The notes below the pieces were generated by a model. It ran no database searches. It was not told the origin of the DNA and worked only from the letters and a program-made list of their open reading frames with translations. Of a DNA stretch of 56,525 nucleotides, positions 16,349 to 25,710 are shown piece by piece. Source of the stretch: Stutzerimonas stutzeri (GTDB taxonomy: Bacteria; Pseudomonadota; Gammaproteobacteria; Pseudomonadales; Pseudomonadaceae). A program made the position numbers and the translations under genes. Each line of letters starts with the position of its first letter. The first letter of the stretch is position 1. The stretch spans positions 1 to 56,525 of the forward strand of contig NZ_JAAMQZ010000032.1 of NCBI RefSeq assembly GCF_013522825.1. Reading direction: 5' to 3'.

Positions 16349-17431
16349 ATGGCAAAACAGATTCTGATCTTCCCCGGCGACGGTATCGGCCCGGAAATCA
16401 TGGCCGAGGCGGTCAAGGTGCTGCAGCTGGCCAACGACAAGTTCCAGCTCGATTTCGAACTGAGCTATGACGAGCTGGGCGGGGCGGCCATCGACAAATA
16501 CGGCGTGCCGCTGGCTGACGAAACCCTGGAGCGTGCGCGTGCCGCCGATGCCATTCTACTGGGGGCTGTCGGCGGCCCGAAATGGGACACTATCGACCCG
16601 GCCATCCGCCCGGAGCGCGGCCTGCTGAAGATTCGATCGCAGCTGGGGCTGTTCGGCAACCTGCGTCCGGCGCTGCTGTATCCGCAATTGGCCGAAGCGT
16701 CGAGCCTGAAGCCGGAGATCGTTGCCGGCCTGGATATCCTCATCGTGCGTGAGCTGACCGGCGGCATCTATTTCGGTCAGCCGCGCGAGAGCAAAGTGTT
16801 GGAAAATGGCGAGCGCATGGCCTACGACACGCTGCCCTACAGCGAGAGCGAAGTTCGGCGCATCGCCAAGGTCGGTTTCGACATGGCCATGGTGCGTAAC
16901 AAGAAGCTCTGCTCGGTGGACAAGGCCAACGTGCTGGCGTCCAGCCAGTTGTGGCGCGCGGTGGTCGAAGAAGTCGCCCGGGACTACCCGGAGGTGGAGC
17001 TGAGCCACATGTACGTGGACAACGCCGCCATGCAACTGGTCCGTGCACCCAAGCAGTTCGACGTGATGGTCACCGACAACATGTTCGGCGACATCCTCTC
17101 GGATGAGGCTTCCATGCTTACCGGTTCCATCGGCATGCTGCCGTCCGCTTCGCTGGATGCCAGCAACAAGGGCATGTACGAGCCATGCCACGGCTCGGCG
17201 CCGGACATCGCCGGTCAGGGCGTCGCGAATCCGCTGGCGACCATCCTCTCGGTGTCGATGATGTTGCGTTACAGCTTCAGTCAGGCGGCTGCAGCGGACG
17301 CCATCGAGCGGGCAGTCAGCGATGTGCTCGACCAGGGTCTGCGTACCGGAGATATCTGGTCCGAAGGTTGCACCAAGGTCGGTACCCAGGCGATGGGCGA
17401 TGCAGTAGTCGCGGCGCTCGCGAAGTTGTAA
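16349..17431 (+). CDS. leuB: 3-isopropylmalate dehydrogenase
   Basis: NAD-dependent oxidative decarboxylation of 3-isopropylmalate, third step of leucine synthesis. It has 360 residues starting MAKQILIFPGDGIGPEI. Substrate Arg residues lie in the segment around LLKIRSQLGLFGNLRP (about 95-110), the Tyr in MAYDTLPY, and the metal-binding Asp pair in DNMFGDILSDEASM. The start at 16349 is chosen because family members begin at this Met; an ATG five codons upstream (16334) is possible. It is followed by a terminator and asd. Confidence 0.96.
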   Translation: MAKQILIFPGDGIGPEIMAEAVKVLQLANDKFQLDFELSYDELGGAAIDKYGVPLADETLERARAADAILLGAVGGPKWDTIDPAIRPERGLLKIRSQLGLFGNLRPALLYPQLAEASSLKPEIVAGLDILIVRELTGGIYFGQPRESKVLENGERMAYDTLPYSESEVRRIAKVGFDMAMVRNKKLCSVDKANVLASSQLWRAVVEEVARDYPEVELSHMYVDNAAMQLVRAPKQFDVMVTDNMFGDILSDEASMLTGSIGMLPSASLDASNKGMYEPCHGSAPDIAGQGVANPLATILSVSMMLRYSFSQAAAADAIERAVSDVLDQGLRTGDIWSEGCTKVGTQAMGDAVVAALAKL

Positions 17432-17436
17432 TCTCT

Positions 17437-17480
17437 TGGCCCGCCTCGACGGTCTGTGAAGTGGGCGGGCCACTTTTTAT
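17437..17480 (+). terminator. Terminator after leuB
   Basis: TGGCCCGCC pairs with GGCGGGCCA across an 18-base loop, followed by CTTTTTAT. It ends just 15 bp before asd. Confidence 0.85.
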
Positions 17481-17495
17481 ATAGGTGTAGTTGCG

Positions 17496-18608
17496 ATGAA
17501 ACGTGTAGGTCTGATCGGTTGGCGCGGCATGGTCGGTTCCGTGCTCATGCAGCGGATGCTGGAAGAGCGGGATTTTGACCTGATCGAGCCGGTGTTCTTT
17601 ACCACTTCCAACGTGGGCGGTCAGGGACCTTCCATTGGCAAGGACATCGCGCCGCTGAAGGATGCCTACAGCATCGAAGAGCTGAAAGGCCTCGACGTTA
17701 TCCTGACCTGTCAGGGGGGCGACTACACCAATGAAGTCTTCCCCAAGCTGCGTGAAGCCGGCTGGAAAGGCTACTGGATCGATGCGGCTTCCGCCCTGCG
17801 CATGCAGGATGACGCGGTAATCGTGCTCGATCCGGTCAACCGCAAGGTCATCGACCAGCAGCTCGATGCCGGTACTCTCAATTATATCGGTGGCAACTGC
17901 ACCGTCAGCCTGATGCTGATGGGGTTGGGTGGTCTGTTCGAGAATGGCCTGGTCGAGTGGATGAGCGCCATGACCTATCAGGCCGCATCCGGTGCCGGTG
18001 CGCAGAACATGCGTGAGCTGATCCGGCAGATGGGCAGTATCAACGCGGCGGTGGCCGACGAACTGGCCGATCCGGCCAGTGCGATTCTGGAGATCGACCG
18101 CAAGGTTGCCGAGTGCCAGCGCTCGGAAGCCTTCCCGGTGGACAATTTTGGCGTGCCGCTGGCCGGCAGCCTGATTCCCTACATCGACAAGGAACTGCCG
18201 AATGGCCAGAGCCGTGAAGAGTGGAAGGCGCAGGCTGAAACCAACAAGATTCTGGGACGCTTCAAGAACCCGATTCCGGTCGATGGCATCTGCGTACGCA
18301 TCGGCGCCATGCGCTGCCACAGCCAGGCGCTGACCATCAAGCTGAACAAGGATGTGCCGATCTCGGATATCGAGGGAATGATCAGCCAGCACAACCCCTG
18401 GGTGAAGCTCGTTTCGAACCATCGGGACACCAGCATGCAGGAGTTGAGCCCGACTGCCGTGACCGGTACCCTGAGCGTACCGGTAGGGCGTCTGCGCAAG
18501 CTCAACATGGGTTCGCATTATCTGGGTGCCTTCACCGTCGGTGATCAATTGCTGTGGGGAGCGGCCGAACCGCTACGCCGCATGTTGCGCATTCTGCTGG
18601 AACGATAA
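17496..18608 (+). CDS. asd: Aspartate-semialdehyde dehydrogenase
   Basis: Reduces aspartyl phosphate to aspartate semialdehyde for Lys, Thr, Met and diaminopimelate synthesis. It has 370 residues, the long proteobacterial form. The NADP motif is GLIGWRGMVGSVL. The catalytic Cys lies in GGNCTVSLMLMG (about 132-143). Basic substrate residues and the His of RIGAMRCHSQAL follow. In P. aeruginosa a second asd-like gene lies between asd and fimV; here it is absent. Confidence 0.97.
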   Translation: MKRVGLIGWRGMVGSVLMQRMLEERDFDLIEPVFFTTSNVGGQGPSIGKDIAPLKDAYSIEELKGLDVILTCQGGDYTNEVFPKLREAGWKGYWIDAASALRMQDDAVIVLDPVNRKVIDQQLDAGTLNYIGGNCTVSLMLMGLGGLFENGLVEWMSAMTYQAASGAGAQNMRELIRQMGSINAAVADELADPASAILEIDRKVAECQRSEAFPVDNFGVPLAGSLIPYIDKELPNGQSREEWKAQAETNKILGRFKNPIPVDGICVRIGAMRCHSQALTIKLNKDVPISDIEGMISQHNPWVKLVSNHRDTSMQELSPTAVTGTLSVPVGRLRKLNMGSHYLGAFTVGDQLLWGAAEPLRRMLRILLER

Positions 18609-18625
18609 AAAACAGTGGTTAACAG

Positions 18626-18659
18626 AAAAGCGCCCTGGCTTTGCCATGGCGCTTTTTTT
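18626..18659 (+). terminator. Terminator after asd
   Basis: AAAAGCGCC, TGGC, TTT, GCCA, GGCGC, then seven T. It is a long double-step stem. The rest of the 365-bp gap to fimV holds a promoter candidate and no gene. Confidence 0.92.
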
Positions 18660-18821
18660 ATGTGAAGCCGGTCGATAGTTTTTTGCAACCTTGGGGCAGA
18701 ATGCCATCCCGTAGGGGGCAATGCCTTCCAGTGGTTGTCAGGGCGTGAACTCAATTTGTGGATTGTGTCTGATAACGTGGCAAAAGGCGCAGCGGGCAAC
18801 GCCGTGCGGTCCGGGCAGTTG

Positions 18822-18850
18822 TTGATAAAACACTATCTGTAAAAGATACT
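18822..18850 (+). promoter_or_regulatory. Candidate sigma70 promoter of fimV
   Basis: TTGATA, 17 bases, GATACT. Start near 18857 would give a leader of about 115 nt before fimV. Confidence 0.55.
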
Positions 18851-18973
18851 TGCTGGAAATTCGAAGAAATTTTCTAGCTGACATACTGTTCAGGCTTGTC
18901 GCTGACGGGGACCGTCTCTGGCAGTACAAGGCCCCTCTCGAAAGTCCGAGAAAGCAAAACAAGGGATTACATA

Positions 18974-21727
18974 ATGGTTCGGGTTCGCAATCTGGTGCTG
19001 GCAATCGCGGCTGCTACCGCACTGACATCCGAAATGGCATATGCGCTGGGAGTGGGGGAGGTCACGCTGAAGTCGGCGCTGAACCAACCCTTGGTTGCTG
19101 AAATCGAGCTGCTGGATGCGAAAACATTGGCCCCAGGCGAAGTGATTCCGGGGCTGGCATCCGTCGAGGAGTTCAATCGGGCGGGTATCGATCGTCCGTA
19201 TTTCCTGACCGACCTGACCTTTACCCCTGTTTTGCGTCCGGATGGCAAGAATATCATCCGGGTTTCATCGACCAAGCCGGTTCGCGAACCCTATCTGAAT
19301 TTCCTGGTTGAGGTCCTCTGGCCAAGTGGTCGTCTGCTGCGCGAATACACGCTGTTGCTGGATCCACCGCTCTATTCACCCGAAACGGCTGCAGCTGTCG
19401 CGCCCCAGTTGCCTACTGCTGCACCGGTTGCCCGGCCAACTGCAGCGCCGCGGGCGGCGTCTCAGCCAGCTCCGGTCCGCTCATCTGCTGGGGCTTCTTC
19501 GCCAACCGGCAATGAGTACCGGGTCACCCCGAATGACACGCTCTGGGAAATAGCCGAACGCACGCGGCAGGGCGGCACGGTCCATCAGGCCATGCTGGCC
19601 ATCCAGGACCTGAACCCGGACGCTTTCATTGGCGGCAACATCAACCGGATGAAGAATGGCCAGGTGCTGCGCCTGCCCAGTGCCGAGCAGATCGCCAATC
19701 GCTCCCAGGCGGAAGCTGTCGAGCAGGTCGCTCGGCAGAATGCCAGCTGGCGTCAGGGGCGTGCCCAGCCTGCTGGCAGTGAACGTCAGCTCGATGCCAG
19801 GCAGCGCAGCGCAGCGGGTGCCGCGCCTTCGCGCAGCGAGACAGGTGACAGTCTGCGCCTGGTGGCGCCGGAAACCGGCAGGTCTACTACTGGCAGCGAT
19901 ACCGGCACCGCCGATGATGCCAGGGCACTGCGAGACCGGCTCGCAGGTGCGGAAGAGAGCCTCGACTCCAGCCGTCGCGAGAATATTGATCTCAAGGATC
20001 GCTTGAACGATCTCGAAGGCCAGCTGGAAAAACTGCAACGACTCATGCAGCTCAAGGACGACCAGCTTGCCAAGTTGCAGGCACAGCTGGCCGGCGGTGG
20101 CGAGCCCGGTGCCGAAGCCGCCATGCCAGAAAATACTGTACCCGATGCTTCCGAAGAGGCCGGAGTGCCCTCGGCAGACGGCGCAGCCGAGCCTGAAGCC
20201 GCAGCTGAGCCCGAGGCCGGCGTTACCCCTCCCGCGGCAGAGCCGGAGCCAGCCGCCAGGCCCGCACCCGCCGCTACACCAGCCCCGGCCACGCCTGTCA
20301 GCCCCTCCGCAGAGCCAGCGTCTGACAGTTATCTCCAGCAACTGATGGCCAACCCCTTGCTGCTTGCCGCTCTGGGTGGAGGCGCCCTGCTGCTGTTGCT
20401 GGTCGCTTTGATGGCCCTGTCGCGCCGTAACGCCATGAAGGAAGCCGAGCTTCAGGAGAGCCTGCTGGTCGAAAGTGAGCCGGATAACCTTTTTGTAGAC
20501 AAACCGGCCCTTTCCGTTGCTGATCACGAAGTTGCCGGTCAGAGTGCTGTGCCTGCTGCTGATGATGCGATGGACTCCATTGCCGGCCTGGCCAATGACC
20601 CGATTGCCGAGGCGGATATCTACATTGCCTACGGTCGTTTCAACCAGGCCGCCGACTTGCTGCAGAACGCACTGAACGACGAGCCACAGCGTAGCGATCT
20701 GCGTCTGAAACTGATGGAAGTCTACGCAGAGCTTGGTGATCGTGACGGGTTCGCCCGGCAGGAAGCGGAGTTGCGTGATATCGGTGGCTCTTCCGCAAGT
20801 ATCGATCAGCTGAAAGCCCGCTACCCGGCGATGGGCTTCGCGGCAGTGGCAGGTGTGGCGGCAGCAGCCGCGACCGACAATACCGATTTCGACAGCTTCA
20901 ATCTGGATGACCTTGAACTTGATCAGCCTGCGCCAGCCGCAGGCCAGGACCTCGATGATTCGTTTGATCTGAGCCTGGATGATCTGGAGCTCAGCGATGA
21001 CTTTGCGGCGCCGGCTGCATCGCTGGCCGAGACCCGCGACGAGAGGCTAGATGCGCTGGACGAACTGAGTTTTGACGAGCTGAATCTTGAAACTGCGGCA
21101 GACGAGCAGGCTGCGGACGATTTCTCCTTTGATCTGGACGAGCTTTCCAGTCCCGCCGGTAACGCTTCCCTTGCAGACGAACTGGCCAGCTTCTCGCTGG
21201 AGCTGGATGAAGACCTGCCGGCTGCATCGGACAGCGATTTCAATCTGGATGATGTTGCTGCTGAGCCTGCTCCGGTGGTATCTGAGCCGGTCGACTCCCT
21301 TGACTTCGATCTGCCCGAGCCTGAACAGCCCCAGAGCATGCCCGAGGAGTTCGATCTTTCTCTGGAAGAGGAGTTGAGCGAAGATGCGCAGTCAGAAACT
21401 TTCGTCTCCGAGTTCGACGAGATAGAGGCTGAACTTGGGAATATCTCTCGCGATCTGGAAGTGCCGCTCCAGCCGGAAGTCAGTGCCGAACCGGCCCCGA
21501 TGAATCTGGCTGACGAGCCTGCGAGCGAGCCGCTCGAAGAAATGGGCGACGATGATTTCGACTTCTTCGCTGAAACCGACGAAACCACGACCAAGCTGGA
21601 CCTGGCTCGCGCCTATATCGATATGGGTGATGCCGAAGGCGCACGCGATATCCTCGATGAGGTGATGGCCGAGGGCAGCGACACACAACAACAGGAGGCG
21701 CGCGAGATGCTCGCCAAACTCGCCTGA
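18974..21727 (+). CDS. fimV: Pilus assembly / polar hub protein FimV
   Basis: Inner-membrane, peptidoglycan-binding organiser of the cell pole needed for type IV pili and twitching. It has 917 residues. There is a signal peptide (about 1-24), a conserved FimV N-domain (ALGVGEVTLKSALNQPL at about 24-40) and a LysM domain (about 178-235: EYRVTPNDTLWEIAERT). A coiled coil follows (about 315-375), then a Pro/Ala/Glu-rich linker and one membrane segment (about 460-482). The cytoplasmic tail is very acidic with TPR-like parts and the FimV C-terminal motif LDLARAYIDMGDAEGARDIL. The start at 18974 is set by the signal peptide. Confidence 0.95.
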   Translation: MVRVRNLVLAIAAATALTSEMAYALGVGEVTLKSALNQPLVAEIELLDAKTLAPGEVIPGLASVEEFNRAGIDRPYFLTDLTFTPVLRPDGKNIIRVSSTKPVREPYLNFLVEVLWPSGRLLREYTLLLDPPLYSPETAAAVAPQLPTAAPVARPTAAPRAASQPAPVRSSAGASSPTGNEYRVTPNDTLWEIAERTRQGGTVHQAMLAIQDLNPDAFIGGNINRMKNGQVLRLPSAEQIANRSQAEAVEQVARQNASWRQGRAQPAGSERQLDARQRSAAGAAPSRSETGDSLRLVAPETGRSTTGSDTGTADDARALRDRLAGAEESLDSSRRENIDLKDRLNDLEGQLEKLQRLMQLKDDQLAKLQAQLAGGGEPGAEAAMPENTVPDASEEAGVPSADGAAEPEAAAEPEAGVTPPAAEPEPAARPAPAATPAPATPVSPSAEPASDSYLQQLMANPLLLAALGGGALLLLLVALMALSRRNAMKEAELQESLLVESEPDNLFVDKPALSVADHEVAGQSAVPAADDAMDSIAGLANDPIAEADIYIAYGRFNQAADLLQNALNDEPQRSDLRLKLMEVYAELGDRDGFARQEAELRDIGGSSASIDQLKARYPAMGFAAVAGVAAAAATDNTDFDSFNLDDLELDQPAPAAGQDLDDSFDLSLDDLELSDDFAAPAASLAETRDERLDALDELSFDELNLETAADEQAADDFSFDLDELSSPAGNASLADELASFSLELDEDLPAASDSDFNLDDVAAEPAPVVSEPVDSLDFDLPEPEQPQSMPEEFDLSLEEELSEDAQSETFVSEFDEIEAELGNISRDLEVPLQPEVSAEPAPMNLADEPASEPLEEMGDDDFDFFAETDETTTKLDLARAYIDMGDAEGARDILDEVMAEGSDTQQQEAREMLAKLA

Positions 21728-21729
21728 TC

Positions 21730-22590
21730 ATGACTGAAGCAGTACCTGAAGCGGCAGCCACCTCGGCTGCCGCTGGCGTTTCCAGAATCGCTCTGGGCGT
21801 CGAATACAAAGGCTCGCGCTATCGTGGCTTTCAGCGCCAGCGCGATGGTGTGCCTTCCATCCAGCTGTCACTGGAAAATGCGCTGAGCAAGGTTGCCGGT
21901 GGTCATCCGGTCACCCTGAGCTGCGCCGGGCGCACCGATGCGCTGGTGCATGCCTGCGCGCAGGTCGTGCACTTCGATACCCCGGTGACGCGCTCCATGC
22001 ATGCTTGGGTGATGGGTGCGAACATGAACCTGCCCGGCGACATCAGTGTGACCTGGGCCAAGGAGATGCCGAAGCATTTCGATGCGCGCTTCAGCGCCAT
22101 GGCCCGGCGCTATCGCTATGTCATCTACAACGACCAGATCAGGCCGGCGCACCTGGCCGAAGAAGTGACCTGGAACCATCGCCCGCTGGATGTCGCGCGC
22201 ATGCGCGAGGCGTCCAGAGCGTTCGTCGGTACCCATGACTTCAGTGCATTCCGTGCGCGCCAGTGCCAGGCGAAGTCGCCGATCAAGACCATCCACCATC
22301 TGGAATTGCTGGAGTTCGGGCGGCTGATCGTTCTCGACGTGCGGGCCAATGCTTTTCTGCACCATATGGTGCGCAATTTTGCCGGAGTGCTGATGACCAT
22401 CGGCGCGGGCGAGCGCCCGGTGGAATGGGCGCGGGAAGTGCTGGAGACACGCATCAGGCGTACAGGCGGGGTCACGGCGCATCCCTACGGGCTGTATCTG
22501 GTACAGGTGGATTATCCCGAGGAGTTCGAGTTGCCCGACCGCTATCTGGGGCCGCATTTCTTGTCGGGACTGCCTGATGTGCGCGGCTGA
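21730..22590 (+). CDS. truA: tRNA pseudouridine(38-40) synthase TruA
   Basis: Makes pseudouridine at positions 38-40 of the anticodon arm. It has 286 residues. The catalytic Asp lies in CAGRTDALVHACAQ (about 57-70). The usual motif is GRTDAGVHA, so Leu replaces Gly after the catalytic loop. The conserved Tyr/Arg segment RRYRYVIYN and the late HHMVRNFAGVLM are present. It starts two bases after the fimV stop, as in other pseudomonads, indicating co-transcription. Confidence 0.95.
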   Translation: MTEAVPEAAATSAAAGVSRIALGVEYKGSRYRGFQRQRDGVPSIQLSLENALSKVAGGHPVTLSCAGRTDALVHACAQVVHFDTPVTRSMHAWVMGANMNLPGDISVTWAKEMPKHFDARFSAMARRYRYVIYNDQIRPAHLAEEVTWNHRPLDVARMREASRAFVGTHDFSAFRARQCQAKSPIKTIHHLELLEFGRLIVLDVRANAFLHHMVRNFAGVLMTIGAGERPVEWAREVLETRIRRTGGVTAHPYGLYLVQVDYPEEFELPDRYLGPHFLSGLPDVRG

Positions 22591-22666
22591 CAGCGGCTGA
22601 TGATGCCACTTGCAGCAGGCGACGCTTTTGTTACCATCCGGGGTCTTTTCTCGCAGGTATCTGCCG

Positions 22667-23290
22667 TTGCCTATCGTCCGTAGCAAGATATGTGGAATCA
22701 CCAGCGTTGCAGACGCGCTTGTGGCTGCCGAAGCCGGTGCCGATGCCATCGGCCTGGTGTTCTACAGCAGGAGCCCGCGAGCCCTGAGTATCGCTCAGGC
22801 GCGTGAAATCGTCGCCGCGCTGCCTCCCTTTGTGACTACCGTCGGATTGTTCGTCAACGCATCGCGTTGTGAAATCAACGAAACCCTCGATGCCGTTGCG
22901 CTGGATGTGCTTCAGTTTCACGGTGATGAAACGCCAGCCGATTGCGAGGGCTTTCACCGGCCCTGGTACAAGGCGCTGCGGGTTCGGGCTGGTGACGATA
23001 TCCGCGCTGAGGCTGCGCGTTATGCCGGAGCCCGTGCGGTTTTGCTGGATACCTTCGTTGCCGGCGTTCCGGGTGGGACAGGCGAGATGTTCGACTGGTC
23101 GCTGGTGCCTGCCGATCTGCCCAAACCACTGATTCTTGCAGGTGGGCTGACCCCGCAGAATGTGCAGCAGGCCATCGAGCGGGTGCGCCCGTTCGCGGTG
23201 GATGTCAGTGGTGGGGTGGAGTTGCGCAAGGGAGTGAAGGATGCCGCCCGCGTGCGTGAATTTGTTGGCCAGGTTCGCGCCAGTATGTGA
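22667..23290 (+). CDS. trpF: Phosphoribosylanthranilate isomerase
   Basis: Fourth step of tryptophan synthesis. It has 207 residues if the TTG at 22667 is the start. This gives MPIVRSKICGIT, matching the family N-terminus, with an AGGT ribosome site 10 bases upstream. The catalytic Cys is in KICGIT, the catalytic Asp in VLLDTF, and the phosphate loops are ILAGGLTPQNV and VDVSGGVE. An upstream in-frame start at 22610 would add an unrelated 19 residues. Encoded apart from trpAB, as usual in Pseudomonas. Confidence 0.94.
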   Translation: MPIVRSKICGITSVADALVAAEAGADAIGLVFYSRSPRALSIAQAREIVAALPPFVTTVGLFVNASRCEINETLDAVALDVLQFHGDETPADCEGFHRPWYKALRVRAGDDIRAEAARYAGARAVLLDTFVAGVPGGTGEMFDWSLVPADLPKPLILAGGLTPQNVQQAIERVRPFAVDVSGGVELRKGVKDAARVREFVGQVRASM

Positions 23291-23515
23291 CGAGCAGGGA
23301 GTCCTTGCCGTCCAGTTACCATTCGCTGGTTGGCGAATCCCTCTGTTTGATTGATACCCGTCATGTCCGGCGGGGTCGAGTTTCAGCGATAGCGCCTTCT
23401 GGCGTATCGCCCAGGCGACGCAGTGAGCTCCGGTTGGAGGCTGGTCGCGATGATGAATCCGCCTGATGCGTGCAGTGATTACGCGCGGGACTGACAAGCT
23501 GTGGAGAATAAGAGC

Positions 23516-24409
23516 ATGAGCAACTGGCTGGTAGACAAGCTGATCCCTTCGATCATGCGTTCGGAAACGCAGAAGAGCTCGGTACCTGAGGGGCTGTGGC
23601 ACAAGTGTCCATCCTGCGAGGCGGTCCTGTATCGCCCGGAACTGGAGAAAACCCTGGATGTCTGCCCCAAGTGCGAACATCACATGCGTATCGATGCGCG
23701 CGCGCGCCTGGATATCTTTCTCGACAAGGAAGGCCGTGAAGAGATCGCCGCCGACCTTGAGCCGGTGGATCGCCTGAAATTCCGCGACAGCAAGAAGTAC
23801 AAGGATCGTCTGTCCGCTGCACAGAAGCAGACCGGAGAAAAGGACGCGCTGATCGCCATGCGCGGCACCCTGATGAACAACCCGGTGGTGGCCTGTGCCT
23901 TCGAATTCTCCTTCATGGGCGGCTCCATGGGAGCCATCGTCGGTGAGCGTTTCGTGCGTGCGGCGAACGTCGCCCTTGAGCAGCGCTGTCCGCTGGTCTG
24001 TTTCTCGGCTTCCGGCGGTGCGCGGATGCAGGAAGCACTGATTTCCCTGATGCAGATGGCCAAGACCTCGGCGGTACTGGCACGTATGCGTGAGGAAGGC
24101 CTGCCGTTCATTTCGGTGCTCACCGATCCTGTTTACGGTGGTGTGTCGGCCAGTCTGGCGATGCTCGGCGATGTCATCGTGGCCGAGCCCAAGGCGCTGA
24201 TCGGCTTTGCCGGCCCACGTGTGATCGAGCAGACCGTGCGTGAAAAACTTCCGGAAGGTTTCCAGCGCAGCGAGTTCCTGCTCGACCATGGCGCCATCGA
24301 CCTGATCATTCCGCGTGCCGAGCTGCGTGCTCGCCTGTCCCGTCTTCTCGCTCAGTTGCAGCGGCTGCCGGCCATCGCCGAACCGGCTCTGGTAACGGCT
24401 GACGCATGA
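23516..24409 (+). CDS. accD: Acetyl-CoA carboxylase carboxyltransferase, beta subunit
   Basis: Transfers CO2 from biotin to acetyl-CoA, with AccA, to make malonyl-CoA. It has 297 residues. An N-terminal four-Cys zinc ribbon (WHKCPSCEA and DVCPKCEHH, about 26-50) precedes a crotonase-like fold with the oxyanion segments SASGGARMQE and DPVYGGVSAS. The ATG at 23516 follows GGAG at 23502. The 225-bp gap to trpF contains no gene; it may hold the accD promoter, but I cannot fix the boxes. folC overlaps the stop by four bases. Confidence 0.97.
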   Translation: MSNWLVDKLIPSIMRSETQKSSVPEGLWHKCPSCEAVLYRPELEKTLDVCPKCEHHMRIDARARLDIFLDKEGREEIAADLEPVDRLKFRDSKKYKDRLSAAQKQTGEKDALIAMRGTLMNNPVVACAFEFSFMGGSMGAIVGERFVRAANVALEQRCPLVCFSASGGARMQEALISLMQMAKTSAVLARMREEGLPFISVLTDPVYGGVSASLAMLGDVIVAEPKALIGFAGPRVIEQTVREKLPEGFQRSEFLLDHGAIDLIIPRAELRARLSRLLAQLQRLPAIAEPALVTADA

Positions 24410-25710
24410 CCTCCCGGCGTTTGCAGGACTGGCTCGACTATCTCGAGCAGCTGCATCCCACGGCCATCGACATGGGGCTCGATCGCTGCCGCGAGGTGGC
24501 GACAAGGCTTGGCCTGACGAGGCCGGCGCCACACGTCGTGACGGTCACCGGTACCAATGGCAAAGGTTCGACCTGTGCCTTCATCGCGCAGATGCTGGCG
24601 GGGCAGGGCAAGACCGTCGGTCTCTACAGCTCGCCGCATCTGCTGCGCTATAACGAACGCGTGCGTATCAATGGCGCCGAAGCCGCCGATGAGGCGCTTT
24701 GCGAAGCTTTTGCCGCCGTCGAGGCCGCGCGCGGCGAAACCTCTCTGACCTATTTCGAGATGGGCACGCTGGCAGCCTTCTGGCTGTTCGAGCGCGCGAG
24801 GCTGGATGCCGTGGTGCTGGAAGTCGGCCTTGGCGGACGTCTCGATGCGGTGAATCTGGTCGATGCCGATGTGGCGGTGGTGACCAATATCGGCCTGGAT
24901 CATGCTGACTGGCTGGGTGACAGCCGCGAAAGCGTCGGTTTCGAGAAGGCTGGGATCTTCCGCTCGGCGAGGCCTGCCGTGTGTGGTGACCTTGAACCGC
25001 CTGCAACCCTGATCGACGCTGCGGCCCGTCTGGAAGCACCCTTGCTGCTGCGCGGTCGTGATTTCGATCTGCTGGTCGAGACGGATCGCTGGCATTGGCA
25101 TGGCCGAGATCGTTCCGCTCAGCCACTGGAATTGCGTGACTTGCCTCTGCTCGATCTGCCCCTGGAAAATGCCGCGCTGGCGCTGCAGGCCTTTGCCCTG
25201 CTCGACATGCCCTGGCAGCCGGGCTCGCTGGCTGCGGCGCTGCTTGCTACGCGGGTTGTCGGCAGGCTCGATCGCCGGGTGATTCAGCACAGGGGCCGCG
25301 AGCTGTCGATCCTGCTGGATGTCGGGCACAACCCGCATGCAGCGACCTTTCTGGCCCACGCTCTGCAAAGACAACCACTGGGCGGGCGGCGGCTTGCGGT
25401 GTTCGGCCTGCTGGCGGACAAGGATCTGCACGGCGTGATCGGGCCATTGCTGCCTGTCGTCGATGACTGGGCCGTTGCGCCCCTGTCCACGCCACGTGCG
25501 CGTTCTGGTGCGCAATTGAGTGAGGCATTGATGGAACACGGAGCCTCGGTCACTATCTACTCCTCAGTATGCGAGGCGCTCGACGCGCAGTGCGACCGGG
25601 CGGTTGCCGGGGACGAAATACTGTTGTTCGGGTCTTTTTATTGCGTGGCCGAAGCGCTGGACTGGCTTGATCGGCATGCGACGGAGCGAGGGCAGGGCAT
25701 TGGTGGATAA
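24406..25710 (+). CDS. folC: Dihydrofolate / folylpolyglutamate synthase FolC
   Basis: Adds glycine-linked glutamate to dihydropteroate and extends the polyglutamate tail of folates. It has 434 residues. The ATP P-loop VTGTNGKGSTCAF (about 45-57), the Mur-ligase style GLGGRLDAVNLVD and the C-terminal domain motif LLDVGHNPHAA are present. The ATGA overlap with accD suggests translational coupling; the stop overlaps the start of the SPOR gene in the same way. Confidence 0.96.
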   Translation: MTSRRLQDWLDYLEQLHPTAIDMGLDRCREVATRLGLTRPAPHVVTVTGTNGKGSTCAFIAQMLAGQGKTVGLYSSPHLLRYNERVRINGAEAADEALCEAFAAVEAARGETSLTYFEMGTLAAFWLFERARLDAVVLEVGLGGRLDAVNLVDADVAVVTNIGLDHADWLGDSRESVGFEKAGIFRSARPAVCGDLEPPATLIDAAARLEAPLLLRGRDFDLLVETDRWHWHGRDRSAQPLELRDLPLLDLPLENAALALQAFALLDMPWQPGSLAAALLATRVVGRLDRRVIQHRGRELSILLDVGHNPHAATFLAHALQRQPLGGRRLAVFGLLADKDLHGVIGPLLPVVDDWAVAPLSTPRARSGAQLSEALMEHGASVTIYSSVCEALDAQCDRAVAGDEILLFGSFYCVAEALDWLDRHATERGQGIGG

